From: an uncultured Lachnospiraceae bacterium
GTDB lineage: Bacteria > Bacillota > Clostridia > Lachnospirales > Lachnospiraceae
Reading direction: 5' to 3'
Length of the DNA stretch: 64,000 nucleotides
Assembly (NCBI GenBank): GCA_947564645.1
Contig: CANOCU010000006.1
Location: 38,009 to 102,008, forward strand
This document shows, piece by piece, positions 45,501 to 53,075 of this stretch. Below the pieces are notes generated by a model. The model saw nothing but the letters and a program-made list of their open reading frames with translations, did no database searches and was not told where the DNA came from. Position 1 is the first letter of the stretch, and every line of letters begins with the position of its first letter. A program made the translations under genes and the position numbers.

Positions 45501-45986
45501 CAGGATACCAAGATCCTGCAGTTTATAATACAGCGTCCCACGGGAATGAGCGAATTGCGTCAGTTTTTCCATCTCCTGAAGACCGATCCCATACTGCATA
45601 AATTCGGAAATAGCGGACTTCACCTCATGGATATAGCCGATCTTATGCAGATGCGCTCCCATCACTCTAAGCTGACCCTGACACTGCTGCACCACCTTGC
45701 GCAGTACCAGGCTTTTGCCGGTATCATCGAGAACCGGCACGTCCTCACATCCCACTTCTTCCAGAATACGGTGCGTCAGCCTGCCGAAACTCAATACGTC
45801 TATATTCATAATAATATTGCGGGGATGTTCCACTACCAGATCCATCTGCGTCTGCATCGTAAACTGATCAGGCACGATCAGCAGATACTCCGTCTTCGGA
45901 TTTCGCTGCGATGCCCGTATGATATCCTCATGCAGCTTTTTGCTCTTGCCGGAGCCGGAAGCTCCGAAATAGAATTGAAGTGACAC
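42510..45986 (-). CDS. addB: ATP-dependent helicase/nuclease subunit B
   Basis: This 1158-residue partner of AddA has an N-terminal Walker A (FGASGSGKS, 7-15), an inactive helicase core and a C-terminal nuclease domain (VKVIDYKSGSRKFDL) with iron-sulfur cysteines: C near 801 (YAACAYGHFLQYGL) and the C-terminal CTYCAYKSVC group. The start is GTG at 45986, preceded by AGAGGG. It directly abuts addA and lies after the metQ terminator, so its promoter must sit in about 30 bp or transcription comes by read-through. Confidence 0.94.
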   Translation of the reverse strand: MSLQFYFGASGSGKSKKLHEDIIRASQRNPKTEYLLIVPDQFTMQTQMDLVVEHPRNIIMNIDVLSFGRLTHRILEEVGCEDVPVLDDTGKSLVLRKVVQQCQGQLRVMGAHLHKIGYIHEVKSAISEFMQYGIGLQEMEKLTQFAHSRGTLYYKLQDLGILYQAFLRYIHEKFITTEEMLDRLKSALPKSEIIRNSVIAFDGFTGFTPIQNRVIQELIRLSRQVIVTVTIDGREDPCKMDGEHKLFYLSKKTTSDLRRLAAQVDVPEDKPVWCTDRAEGRLPRFACNEELGHLERNLFRYPAQAYTKEVHNLHLYEASTPKEEIRQTCIAIRRLVTGTDQEEGLHYRDIAVVTGDMEVYGSLAEEMFAKFGIPIYLDHTRGILRNPFAEYIRSALQIVLQDFSYESVFHYLRTGLTGLAAQDVDRLENYVRRFGIRGKKRWQDIFLYKEDSAEGEEKALAQLARCNAMREQILMQLGPLLMPMRTAGEMVRGLYEFLVRNELQQKLAAYERRFKEQGDLARAKEYGQIYALVIDLLDQIYGLLAEEEMERREFADILDSGLAEISVGTIPQNVDRVLVGDIERTRLKQVRVLFFLGVNDGNIPKGAGRGGIISDIDREFLRESELELAPSPRQQMYIQRLYLYLNMTKPSGKLFLSYAKVGNDGKSLRPAYLIDLVRQLYPRLTVKMPETEPMSEQIVCSADGVGLMADLLREYAYGRVTESDRRKTYTFYHSYHTNPRYQDMTDRLIETAFYRYSDTPLSRMVTRALYGTLLHNSVSRLERYAACAYGHFLQYGLALREREGYSFEDVDMGNVFHGVLELFAQKLEENGYTWFDFPEELAKKLVEEAVEAYAAVYGETILYSSARNRHLMQRMIRILRRTVLTLQTQLRRGAFVPEKFEMSFSMIEDLDSLNIALDEQDRMRLKGRIDRVDTCETQDCVYVKVIDYKSGSRKFDLAALYFGLQLQLVVYMNAAVEVEQKKHPGKKIVPAAMLYYHIDDPVVEDGEGMTPEQINAKLLQELKMTGIVNENDEAVRLLDREFTDKSDILPLERKKDGTFSAYSSVIKEEDMQTVSSYVNRKIRELGRGIMAGTISVNPYEQNGNTACTYCAYKSVCGFDGRIEGYEMRRLPKLGREEALLCMRREEERRGRDEEGVGI

Positions 45987-46010
45987 TTGTCTGCCCTCTG
46001 TCCTTTATCA

Positions 46011-46054
46011 GAAAAACTGCCTTCCGGCGGCATAAACGCCCTCCGAAAGGCAGT
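46011..46054 (-). terminator. Terminator of metNIQ
   Basis: ACTGCCTTTCGG and CCGGAAGGCAGT form a near-perfect 12-bp stem on the minus strand followed by TTTTTC, 16 bp past the metQ stop codon. Its T-run lies about 25 bp before the addB GTG. Confidence 0.85.
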
Positions 46055-46069
46055 CGGTCAAATCCTCTC

Positions 46070-47041
46070 TTACTTAAACGGAATCACGCCGCCGTCGTAC
46101 TCGCTCGTGATGTACTCTGCAATCTCATCGGACTTCAGAACCTCCACCAGAGCCTTGATCCCTTCGTTGTTCTCATTGCCTTCCTTGACAGCGATCACAT
46201 TCACATAAGTCTTAGCCGCCTCGGAATCGGCCTGCTCGTAGGCAACTGCATCCTTGGCCACGGAAAACCCTGCCTCCAGTGCATAGTTACCGTTCAGCAC
46301 CACAAATGCAACCTCATCCTTCACTCTGGGCACCTGCGCTGCCTCTAACTCCTGGATCTCGATCTCATGCGGATTGTCTACGATGTCTCTTACGGTAGCT
46401 TCCAGTCCCACGCCATCCTTCAATGTGATAATACCGTTATCCTGCAGCAGCAGAAGCGCCCTCGCCTCGTTCGTCGTATCATTGGGCACCGCCACAACGT
46501 CTCCCTTTTCCAGTGTCGTAAGATCACTCTTCGTACCGGGATAGATGCCGAAGGGCTCATAGTGGATACCGCCGGCATTCACAAGATGTGTTCCCTGCTC
46601 CTCATTGAAGGAATCCAGATAAGGAATGTGCTGGAAATAGTTGGCATCAAACTCGCCGCTCTCCACTACCATGTTCGGCTGTACATAGTCATTGAACACC
46701 GTCACCTCAAGATCCCATCCTTTGGCGGACAGCAGGCTCTTAGCCTCCTCCAGAATCTCCGCATGAGGGGTCGCGGATGCTGCGATGGTGATCGTTCCCT
46801 TCGCTTCTGTCGTTTCCGCATTCTCCTCTGAGGCGCCGTCTTCACCCGCCTCGGGTGCAGCTTCCTCCGCCGCAGGCTCTGTCTCCTGCGCTGCATCAGT
46901 CTCCTCAGCGCCCTCTGTCTGCGTCTCTTCCGCACTGCTCTCTTCAAGAGCTGCCTCCTGCGTGTCGGAACCTCCGCACGCCGTCAGCACGCCAAGCGCA
47001 AGCGCTGCCGTTACCAAAGTTGCGATAAATCTTTTCTTCAT
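46070..47041 (-). CDS. metQ: Methionine-binding lipoprotein MetQ
   Basis: This 323-residue NlpA/MetQ-family lipoprotein supplies methionine to the MetNI importer. The signal peptide ends in the lipobox LTAC, followed by a long E/A linker (about 27-80) and the binding domain (ITIAASATPHAEILEEAK, VVESGEFDANYFQHIPYLDSFN, VAVPNDTTNEARAL). The linker is much longer than usual, matching that of the BMP lipoprotein in this window. GGAGG precedes the ATG at 47041 by 8 nt. Confidence 0.93.
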   Translation of the reverse strand: MKKRFIATLVTAALALGVLTACGGSDTQEAALEESSAEETQTEGAEETDAAQETEPAAEEAAPEAGEDGASEENAETTEAKGTITIAASATPHAEILEEAKSLLSAKGWDLEVTVFNDYVQPNMVVESGEFDANYFQHIPYLDSFNEEQGTHLVNAGGIHYEPFGIYPGTKSDLTTLEKGDVVAVPNDTTNEARALLLLQDNGIITLKDGVGLEATVRDIVDNPHEIEIQELEAAQVPRVKDEVAFVVLNGNYALEAGFSVAKDAVAYEQADSEAAKTYVNVIAVKEGNENNEGIKALVEVLKSDEIAEYITSEYDGGVIPFK

Positions 47042-47119
47042 AAATAAATCCTCCATTCTTGCTTAACGCGCGAATTTGGGCGCAAGCACAAATTTGCCAT
47101 ATCGGCTCTATCTATAAGT

Positions 47120-47150
47120 ACGCATGGCCGCCTTGTTGCCAGCCATGCGT
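47120..47150 (-). other. Hairpin between metI and metQ
   Basis: ACGCATGGC and GCCATGCGT pair perfectly (9 bp, 13-nt loop) in the 191-bp gap between metI and metQ. No T-run follows. It may be an mRNA processing or stability element that sets the higher level of the binding protein. Confidence 0.45.
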
Positions 47151-47232
47151 GACCTGTAGATCAATTCTTTACGCTGTGCAGATGCGAAATTTCTCACGGT
47201 AAACATCCGCACTTCGTCATTCCCTCAGACAT

Positions 47233-47898
47233 TCATCGCTGTCTTCTGTCAAGCTTCACCGACATCTTCATGCCAAGCGTCTGGAAGATCTGTACCAGTA
47301 CCACCAGCAGAATGACTGCCACGAACATGATCTCCTTCTCATAGCGATAATAGCCGTAGCGCATGGCGATATCGCCCAGGCCGCCGCCGCCCACAATACC
47401 GGCCATCGCGGAGTACCCCAGGATCGTGCCAAGCGCGATCGTCACACCCACCAGTATGGAAGTCCTGGCCTCCACCAGAAGCACTCTGATGATAATGGTC
47501 ATCGTACTGGCGCCCATACTCTGCGCCGCCTCGATCACCCCGCGGTCCACTTCGTTAAGGGAAGATTCGATCATCCGCCCGATAAACGGCGCCGCAGCCA
47601 CCGTAAGCGGCACCACAGTCGCCGCCGTTCCGTAACTTCTTCCCACAAGCAGCTTCGTCAGCGGCATAATCAGAATCAGCAGGATCAAAAAGGGAACGCT
47701 CCTCACCACGTTGGCGACCACATCCAATATCTTGTAAACCACTGCGTTTGGTCTGATACCGTTCTTATCCGTCACCGCCAGGGCTACCCCCATTGGCAGT
47801 CCCAGAAGATATCCGAAAATAGTTGACAGCAATGTCATAAAAAGGGTTTCCCGCACGCCGTCCACCATCATGATCGTCATCTCGTTAGTCCATTCCAT
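47233..47898 (-). CDS. metI: Methionine ABC transporter permease MetI
   Basis: This 221-residue permease has five helices and the EAA-type coupling loop RGVIEAAQSMGASTMTIIIRVLLVEA. The start overlaps the end of metN by 14 bp, so the subunits are translationally coupled. Confidence 0.94.
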   Translation of the reverse strand: MEWTNEMTIMMVDGVRETLFMTLLSTIFGYLLGLPMGVALAVTDKNGIRPNAVVYKILDVVANVVRSVPFLILLILIMPLTKLLVGRSYGTAATVVPLTVAAAPFIGRMIESSLNEVDRGVIEAAQSMGASTMTIIIRVLLVEARTSILVGVTIALGTILGYSAMAGIVGGGGLGDIAMRYGYYRYEKEIMFVAVILLVVLVQIFQTLGMKMSVKLDRRQR

Positions 47899-48958
47899 AA
47901 CCGTCCACCTCCTCTACAGCCAGTCCTCTCTCCGTCAGATATGCTTTCATCTCCTTCTGCATCTGCACATCATCCGGCAGACTTAAGATCATCTCTCCTC
48001 TGGCGATCCCCTCCACGTTCTTGGTATCTGCCCGCAGGATATTGATAGGCTGTCCGAACCGCAGTACCATATTGGCGATGACAGGCTCGAAGGAGGAGTT
48101 CACGGAAAAAACGATCCGGATACAGCACTTGCCCTTCATCATATCCTTCTGATGGCTTTCCAGCGTGCGCCGCTCCTCTCCTCTTCCCTTTACGATCAGT
48201 TCTTTGGCTTCCTTCGTCTTCGGATGGGAAAAGATATCCGCCACCCTGCCCTGTTCCACCAGGCGGCCGTCTCCAATGATCGCCACATGGGAACAAATCT
48301 CCCTGACCACCGACATCTCGTGGGTGATAATCACGATCGTAATGCCGTAATCCTTATTGATCTGCTTCAAAAGCTGCAGGATGGACTGTGTCGTCTGCGG
48401 ATCCAGCGCACTGGTAGCCTCATCACACAGCAGGATCTTGGGATTTGCCGCCAGCGCCCTGGCAATCGCCACACGCTGCTTCTGGCCGCCGGACAGCTGG
48501 GACGGATATGCTTTCGCCTTCTCCGTCAGCCCCACGATCTCCAACAGCTCCTGCGCCCTTTTCCTGGCATCCTTCCTGCTCATGGCGCCCTTCTTACCGC
48601 CGTCTTTCGTGCTGACCCCGCCATATAATAACGGGAAGCAGATATTATCGATCACATTCTTCTGCATCAGCAGATTAAAATGCTGGAAGATCATCGCGAT
48701 CTCGGCTCTCTGGGCCCGCAGTTCCTTCTCCCGCATTGTGCTCAAATCCCGGCCCTCGATCTCCACAGTCCCCGTTGTCGGTCTCTCCAGGAAATTCAGA
48801 CAGCGCACCAGGGTACTCTTCCCCGCTCCCGACATGCCGATGATCCCGTAAATATCCCCCTTCTGGATGGAAAGACTGATATCCTGCAATGCCTCCACAT
48901 TGGCATCCTTCGTTACGAATGTTTTGCTCAGGTTACGAACTTCTATCATTCCCGCCAT
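47885..48958 (-). CDS. metN: Methionine ABC transporter ATPase MetN
   Basis: This 357-residue ATPase has GMSGAGKST (Walker A), QLSGGQKQRVAIARAL, LLCDEATSALDPQTT and a C-terminal NIL domain (about 275-350) that binds methionine for feedback inhibition. Ribosome site at the annotated ATG is weak; an internal ATG at 48949 is the alternative. The leader is only about 50 nt long, too short for a SAM riboswitch. Confidence 0.94.
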   Translation of the reverse strand: MAGMIEVRNLSKTFVTKDANVEALQDISLSIQKGDIYGIIGMSGAGKSTLVRCLNFLERPTTGTVEIEGRDLSTMREKELRAQRAEIAMIFQHFNLLMQKNVIDNICFPLLYGGVSTKDGGKKGAMSRKDARKRAQELLEIVGLTEKAKAYPSQLSGGQKQRVAIARALAANPKILLCDEATSALDPQTTQSILQLLKQINKDYGITIVIITHEMSVVREICSHVAIIGDGRLVEQGRVADIFSHPKTKEAKELIVKGRGEERRTLESHQKDMMKGKCCIRIVFSVNSSFEPVIANMVLRFGQPINILRADTKNVEGIARGEMILSLPDDVQMQKEMKAYLTERGLAVEEVDGYGMD

Positions 48959-49007
48959 TTCTTTCGTTTAGTCCTTTCCTAAATAACTCGTCTTTTCATA
49001 CTGGTAC

Positions 49008-49036
49008 ATGATAGCATGAATGCCCGGATTTATCAA
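49008..49036 (-). promoter_or_regulatory. Promoter of metNIQ, nested in the cysK terminator
   Basis: TTGATA (49036-49031), 17 nt, TATCAT (49013-49008). The -35 box lies in the 3' arm of the hairpin that follows cysK, so the two elements share sequence. Confidence 0.6.
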
Positions 49037-49060
49037 GAATAGTTGCCGATAAATCCGGGC
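49022..49060 (-). terminator. Hairpin after cysK
   Basis: GCCCGGATTTATC and GATAAATCCGGGC form a perfect 13-bp stem with a 13-nt loop, 14 bp past the cysK stop. The following T-tract is poor (ATTCATG), so termination may be partial. Confidence 0.6.
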
Positions 49061-49073
49061 ACCTCCGTAACGA

Positions 49074-50012
49074 TTACTCTCCTGCAAACAATGGTGTGGA
49101 CAGATAGCGGTCCCCGGAATCCGGCAGAAGGGCCACGATCACCCTGCCCTTATTCTCCGGCCGCTTTGCCAGCTGCGCCGCCGCATGAAGCGCCGCCCCG
49201 GAAGTAATTCCCACCAGCAGTCCTTCCTCCACCGCGATCGCGCGGCCCGCCGCATAGGCATCCTCGTCGGAAACCGGAATAATCTCGTCATAAATCGCCG
49301 TATTGAGCACCTCCGGCACGAATCCGGCCCCGATTCCCTGCAGCGCATGTTTCCCGGCGCTGCCGCCGGATAATACCGGACTGCCCGCCGGTTCGACTGC
49401 CACGACTTTGATGTCCGGATTCTTTTCCTTCAGATATTCTCCGATCCCGGTGATCGTGCCTCCCGTGCCCACACCGGCCACGAAGATATCTACCTTGCCG
49501 TCGGTGTCCTCCCAGATCTCCGGTCCGGTCGTCTTCTTATGTACGGCAGGATTGGCAGGATTCACAAACTGCCCCAATATAACGGAACCCGGTATGGAGG
49601 CCTGCAGCTCCTGCGCCTTCTCGATCGCTCCCTTCATCCCTTTCGCGCCGTCCGTCAATACCAGTCTGGCCCCATATGCCTGCAGCAGTTTCCGCCGCTC
49701 CGCACTCATGGTCTCCGGCAGAGTCAGGAGCGCGTGATACCCTTTTGCCGCCGCCACTGCTGCCAGACCGATCCCCGTATTTCCGGAGGTCGGCTCGATG
49801 ATCGTCGCTCCCGGCTGCAGTCTCCCGGCTGCCTCCGCCTCCTCGATCATATTCAGTGCGACCCGGTCCTTCACGGATCCGGCCGGATTCAGATATTCCA
49901 GCTTTACCAGTACCGTTGCATCCTGAATGCCATGATTCTTTTCATAATGTGTGACCTCCATCAGGGGGGTCTTCCCAATCAGTTCCACTGCGCTTTTCTT
50001 AATATCAGCCAT
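49074..50012 (-). CDS. cysK: Cysteine synthase A
   Basis: This 312-residue PLP enzyme makes cysteine from O-acetylserine and sulfide. PLP lysine K48 lies in NPAGSVKDRVA; other motifs are PTSGNTGIGLA and GTGGTITGIGEYLKE. GGAGG lies 5 nt before the ATG at 50012; the open frame extends to 50102 without homology. It is followed by metNIQ, linking sulfur amino-acid synthesis and uptake, each with its own promoter. Confidence 0.95.
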   Translation of the reverse strand: MADIKKSAVELIGKTPLMEVTHYEKNHGIQDATVLVKLEYLNPAGSVKDRVALNMIEEAEAAGRLQPGATIIEPTSGNTGIGLAAVAAAKGYHALLTLPETMSAERRKLLQAYGARLVLTDGAKGMKGAIEKAQELQASIPGSVILGQFVNPANPAVHKKTTGPEIWEDTDGKVDIFVAGVGTGGTITGIGEYLKEKNPDIKVVAVEPAGSPVLSGGSAGKHALQGIGAGFVPEVLNTAIYDEIIPVSDEDAYAAGRAIAVEEGLLVGITSGAALHAAAQLAKRPENKGRVIVALLPDSGDRYLSTPLFAGE

Positions 50013-50110
50013 AGCTTCCTCCATTTCTGCATGTTTTACTCCCGCTTTACACTGTATTCCCGTGCCCTCTTCATTACGCATCTGCGCCGCGGATCCGGTC
50101 ATTTTGAATT

Positions 50111-50142
50111 ACCTATTCACTAAGTAGGTTTATTCATGTCAA
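50111..50142 (-). promoter_or_regulatory. cysK promoter with overlapping Rrf2-type operator
   Basis: TTGACA (50142-50137), 17 nt, TGAATA (50119-50114). The palindrome ACCTA-N9-TAGGT (50111-50129) covers the -10 box. It resembles sites of Rrf2-family sulfur or iron regulators (CymR/IscR type); that link is inferred from recalled motif likeness. Confidence 0.55.
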
Positions 50143-50212
50143 TACTACACCTTTCTCATTCCTCTGTCAATCATTTATCACATTCCTTCCACATAATTTG
50201 CAATAACCTGAA

Positions 50213-51673
50213 TCATGTTCTCACGGAATGCGCATTTACGCTGCGGCCCGTCTTCCAACATACGGCCAGATCATACACGATCATACTGCAGGCCGTGTAG
50301 AAAAGTCCCATTCCATACAACATATACCTTGGCTGCGCAAAGATGATCAGACCGACCACCAACGCATTCACCACAATTCCGGCCATAACAATCAAGGTAA
50401 AATAGAGCGTCCCGTCAATCTGTTTTGTCAACGCCCGACACGTATCGGATGTCTGCTCCCCCGGCCTGTTCAGTTTCCTTCTCTGCCATATAAGCCAGCA
50501 TACCGCAGCCCCCACAGCCAGATAGGCCGCCGCCGCATACAGGCTTAACAGGTGCCCGGCCCTTGCAACGGAATTTACCAGTCCCTTCCAGAGGTTATAG
50601 AAGTATACCTGCAAAAGCGGCATCCACGCCTGCCGGAACAGCGCATGGCTCATCTCGCCGCAGATCTCATCGTACTTCATGGCCGCCTCCGCCTCGGAAT
50701 ACCGGAACTGCTCTGCGATATAACTCTCCACCACCGGATTGACGATACCGTATCCGATCGCATCATAACTGTCCGCATAATGCGAAGAAACCGACAGCCA
50801 TCCCGGTTCGGCATACCGGTACAGAAGATGCTGTTCCTCCGCCTGCCGCATGATCTTTCCGTATAACTGCCGTGTCGTCTCATCCTCAAACAGTCCTGCG
50901 TCCCTCTCCACATCGGAAGAATACAGAAGCGTGCACAAAATGCCCATCGAATTTCCGCTGTGCTCCATCCACACTCCTCTGACGGCATACTGATAGCACC
51001 TGTCAAATGCCTTGCTTGCAAGAAGAACGCCAAAGATCATGACGATCAGGCACAGGCACCGCCATTTTCTCCGGTTCCTAATCAGTTCATGCCACAGAAA
51101 GACGATCCCCATAACAATCAGCGTAACCATCATCTGTTTCCGCAGACTGACCAGAAGGAAGGAAAACAGAAGCGTCCAACACAGATATCGGTTCCTTCCC
51201 GTCCATACCTGCAAAAAAAGACTGATCGAAAAGAGAACAAATAAGGAAAGCCCTAACCCCTCTGTCAAAATACTGTCCGTGTACGCAGAACCGCGTCTGG
51301 CCGCGAACCGGCACAGAAGCGTCACCGCGAATTGAAACAAAACTGCCAGGATCTGTAAAATCCTGCTGTCCTGTTTCACCCTGCGGACAGTCCACCCCAC
51401 CGACCACGCCGCTACCGCAGCCAACAGACTCTGTAAAATCACTGCGATCAGCAAAGCGTCTATTTTACTGATACCTGAGATTCCTCTGCACAAAGCAAGG
51501 AACACAGGGTACAACGGCTCCCTGGTGATATGCATGGATACATAACCGCCGGAATCCACGCACCACACCGGCCCGTCTAACAGCGGAAACAACAGATAAA
51601 AGGCTATGCAGACTCCTAACAGCAAATATTCCCACCTGTCCGTTTTCCTGAACTCTCTCTTATTTCTCTCCAT
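50213..51673 (-). CDS. Multi-pass membrane protein, GT-C glycosyltransferase-like
   Basis: This 486-residue protein has about eleven hydrophobic helices. The first extracytoplasmic loop after helix 1 has WCVDSGGYVSMHITREPLYPVF, shown in part, with an acidic residue where GT-C enzymes (PMT/ArnT-like) place the catalytic Asp. A soluble loop of about 120 residues (about 245-365) splits the helices. I infer a lipid-linked sugar or lipid-modifying transferase; the precise family is not recognised. It is monocistronic and divergent from the AraC regulator. Confidence 0.7.
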   Translation of the reverse strand: MERNKREFRKTDRWEYLLLGVCIAFYLLFPLLDGPVWCVDSGGYVSMHITREPLYPVFLALCRGISGISKIDALLIAVILQSLLAAVAAWSVGWTVRRVKQDSRILQILAVLFQFAVTLLCRFAARRGSAYTDSILTEGLGLSLFVLFSISLFLQVWTGRNRYLCWTLLFSFLLVSLRKQMMVTLIVMGIVFLWHELIRNRRKWRCLCLIVMIFGVLLASKAFDRCYQYAVRGVWMEHSGNSMGILCTLLYSSDVERDAGLFEDETTRQLYGKIMRQAEEQHLLYRYAEPGWLSVSSHYADSYDAIGYGIVNPVVESYIAEQFRYSEAEAAMKYDEICGEMSHALFRQAWMPLLQVYFYNLWKGLVNSVARAGHLLSLYAAAAYLAVGAAVCWLIWQRRKLNRPGEQTSDTCRALTKQIDGTLYFTLIVMAGIVVNALVVGLIIFAQPRYMLYGMGLFYTACSMIVYDLAVCWKTGRSVNAHSVRT

Positions 51674-51767
51674 ATACTATCCTCTGTCTGTCGTTGTCAA
51701 TATCTGGCCTTTATACCAAATCTCGCTTTCTGTCCTGCAAAAGCTGCCACATACATTTGTTATGCCG

Positions 51768-51791
51768 TTTACTATATCATATTATAGTGAA
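51768..51791. repeat. Inverted repeat in the GT-C/AraC divergent region
   Basis: TTTACTATA and TATAGTGAA match at 8 of 9 positions over a 6-nt spacer, and resemble the repeat at 23855-23889. The 287-bp region 51674-51960 otherwise holds the AraC promoter and the 25-nt repeat, and no gene. Confidence 0.35.
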
Positions 51792-51843
51792 ATATACAAT
51801 CAACAGGACCGGTTTAGAAGACGTGCAATACCTTATTTTTCTC

Positions 51844-51871
51844 TGTACATATTCCTGGTGTGCATTATAAT
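51844..51871 (+). promoter_or_regulatory. Candidate promoter of the AraC-type gene
   Basis: TGTACA (51844-51849), 16 nt, TATAAT (51866-51871), about 90 bp upstream of the regulator start. The -35 match is weak. Confidence 0.45.
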
Positions 51872-51891
51872 AAAAGTAAATTTGCTTCGCA
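51867..51891 (+). repeat. 25-nt repeat, copy 2
   Basis: This copy overlaps the -10 box of the AraC-type gene and matches 33011-33035 at 24 of 25 positions. Here AAATTTGC also pairs with GCAAATTT about 40 nt downstream, giving a possible leader hairpin. Confidence 0.6.
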
Positions 51892-51960
51892 AACTCAAAT
51901 AAGCCAGTCATCTTTTGCCTCGCAAATTTAACTCCAATTAAATCAGAAAGGAACCCCTAC

Positions 51961-52929
51961 ATGCAGCAGCCCCACCCCTCCACCCTGAAAGAAATCCGTT
52001 CCCACGGCACCAAATCCTTTCCCTGCGCGGTCTACCGGACCTGCTCCGCGAGAAAAGGCACCCTGGTCAAGCATCACTGGCACGACGAAGTGGAGATCCT
52101 CTACTTTTCCGGCGGTGCGTTCCGCCTGGAGATCAATATGGAACAGTTCTCCATCGGGTCAGAATGTCTGTACTTCATCAACCCGGGAGAACTGCACAGC
52201 ATCATTACGGAATCAATCGGCAGTTATGAAGATGCCGTCGTCTTCTCCCTGGATATCCTCAGCTTCGATTCCTATGATACGGCTCAGATGCAGCTGATCC
52301 ATCCCATCCGGAAAGGACGGATGCTCTTCCCGCGCTGCCTGACGCCGGCTCATCCGGCGTTTTCCCCGATCCGGGACTCCTTTATGGATATTCTGCGCAC
52401 CTTCCGGCATACCATGCAGGAGGAAATACCGCCGCGCCCTTTACAGCCAACACTGTCAGCTCCAAGCCAGCAAGATACGACCGCCGTCACCGATGACCTA
52501 ACCAGTCAATTGTACACGAAGGCCTCGCTGCTCTTTCTTCTGGCCGTTCTGTCCGAGCATCGGCTTTTTACTCCGACAGAGAAGAACTATGACAAGCGCG
52601 TGGAAGACATCAAGACCACCCTGACCTACATCAAGGACAACTACAAAGAGAAGATCTATATCTCCGATCTGGCAAGGCAGGTCAACCTGAACGAACAATA
52701 CTTCTGCCGCTTCTTCAAGAAAGCGCTGGGACGTACCCCCATGGAGTATGTCAATGAATACCGTATCAAACAGACCCGGCGTCTGTTGGAGGAAACCGAC
52801 CTGCCGGTGACCGACGTCTGCCTGGAATGCGGTTATAACAATCTGGGCAACTTCTTACGCGAGTTTCGGAAGAGCACCGGTACCACGCCGCTGCAGTACC
52901 GGAAGCAGACGCGTATGCCGAAAGCGTAA
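51961..52929 (+). CDS. AraC-family transcriptional regulator
   Basis: This 322-residue regulator has an N-terminal cupin-like sensing domain (HWHDEVEILYFSGGAFRLEI, FINPGELHSI, about 20-100) and a C-terminal double helix-turn-helix (about 215-318: YISDLARQVNLNEQYFCRFFKKALGRTPMEYVNEYRI and VTDVCLECGYNNLGNFLREFRKSTGTTP, each shown in part). GAAAGGAAC precedes the ATG. Two GH13 genes follow on the same strand, the likely targets; activation by an alpha-glucoside is inferred. Confidence 0.92.
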   Translation: MQQPHPSTLKEIRSHGTKSFPCAVYRTCSARKGTLVKHHWHDEVEILYFSGGAFRLEINMEQFSIGSECLYFINPGELHSIITESIGSYEDAVVFSLDILSFDSYDTAQMQLIHPIRKGRMLFPRCLTPAHPAFSPIRDSFMDILRTFRHTMQEEIPPRPLQPTLSAPSQQDTTAVTDDLTSQLYTKASLLFLLAVLSEHRLFTPTEKNYDKRVEDIKTTLTYIKDNYKEKIYISDLARQVNLNEQYFCRFFKKALGRTPMEYVNEYRIKQTRRLLEETDLPVTDVCLECGYNNLGNFLREFRKSTGTTPLQYRKQTRMPKA

Positions 52930-53010
52930 AAAGTCATAATTTCGTATTTTTTAATCAAATAACTGTAAGACTTATCTCTCCACTGTCAATAAAATGAATC
53001 TATACTGAGC

Positions 53011-53026
53011 GGCAGATAAATCTGCC
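53011..53026. promoter_or_regulatory. Palindrome before the first GH13 gene of the AraC locus
   Basis: GGCAGATAAATCTGCC has 7-bp perfect arms. It lies 50 bp before the first GH13 gene and just after a TATACT -10-like box (53001-53006) that lacks a good -35, as expected for an activated promoter. It could be an operator. Confidence 0.4.
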
Positions 53027-53075
53027 ATGCGCCTGTACAGATTTCCTGTAACAGGCAGGACACGGAGGTAAGGTC

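Noticed and set aside
38604-45986. Many long antisense ORFs opposite addA and addB, and likewise opposite nearly every large gene
   Set aside because: They have no ribosome sites, show unnatural amino-acid composition (Arg/His/Pro/Ser rich) and mirror the codon pattern of the real genes.
48959-49021. SAM riboswitch or T-box before metN
   Set aside because: The leader is only about 50 nt, too short, and lacks the motifs.
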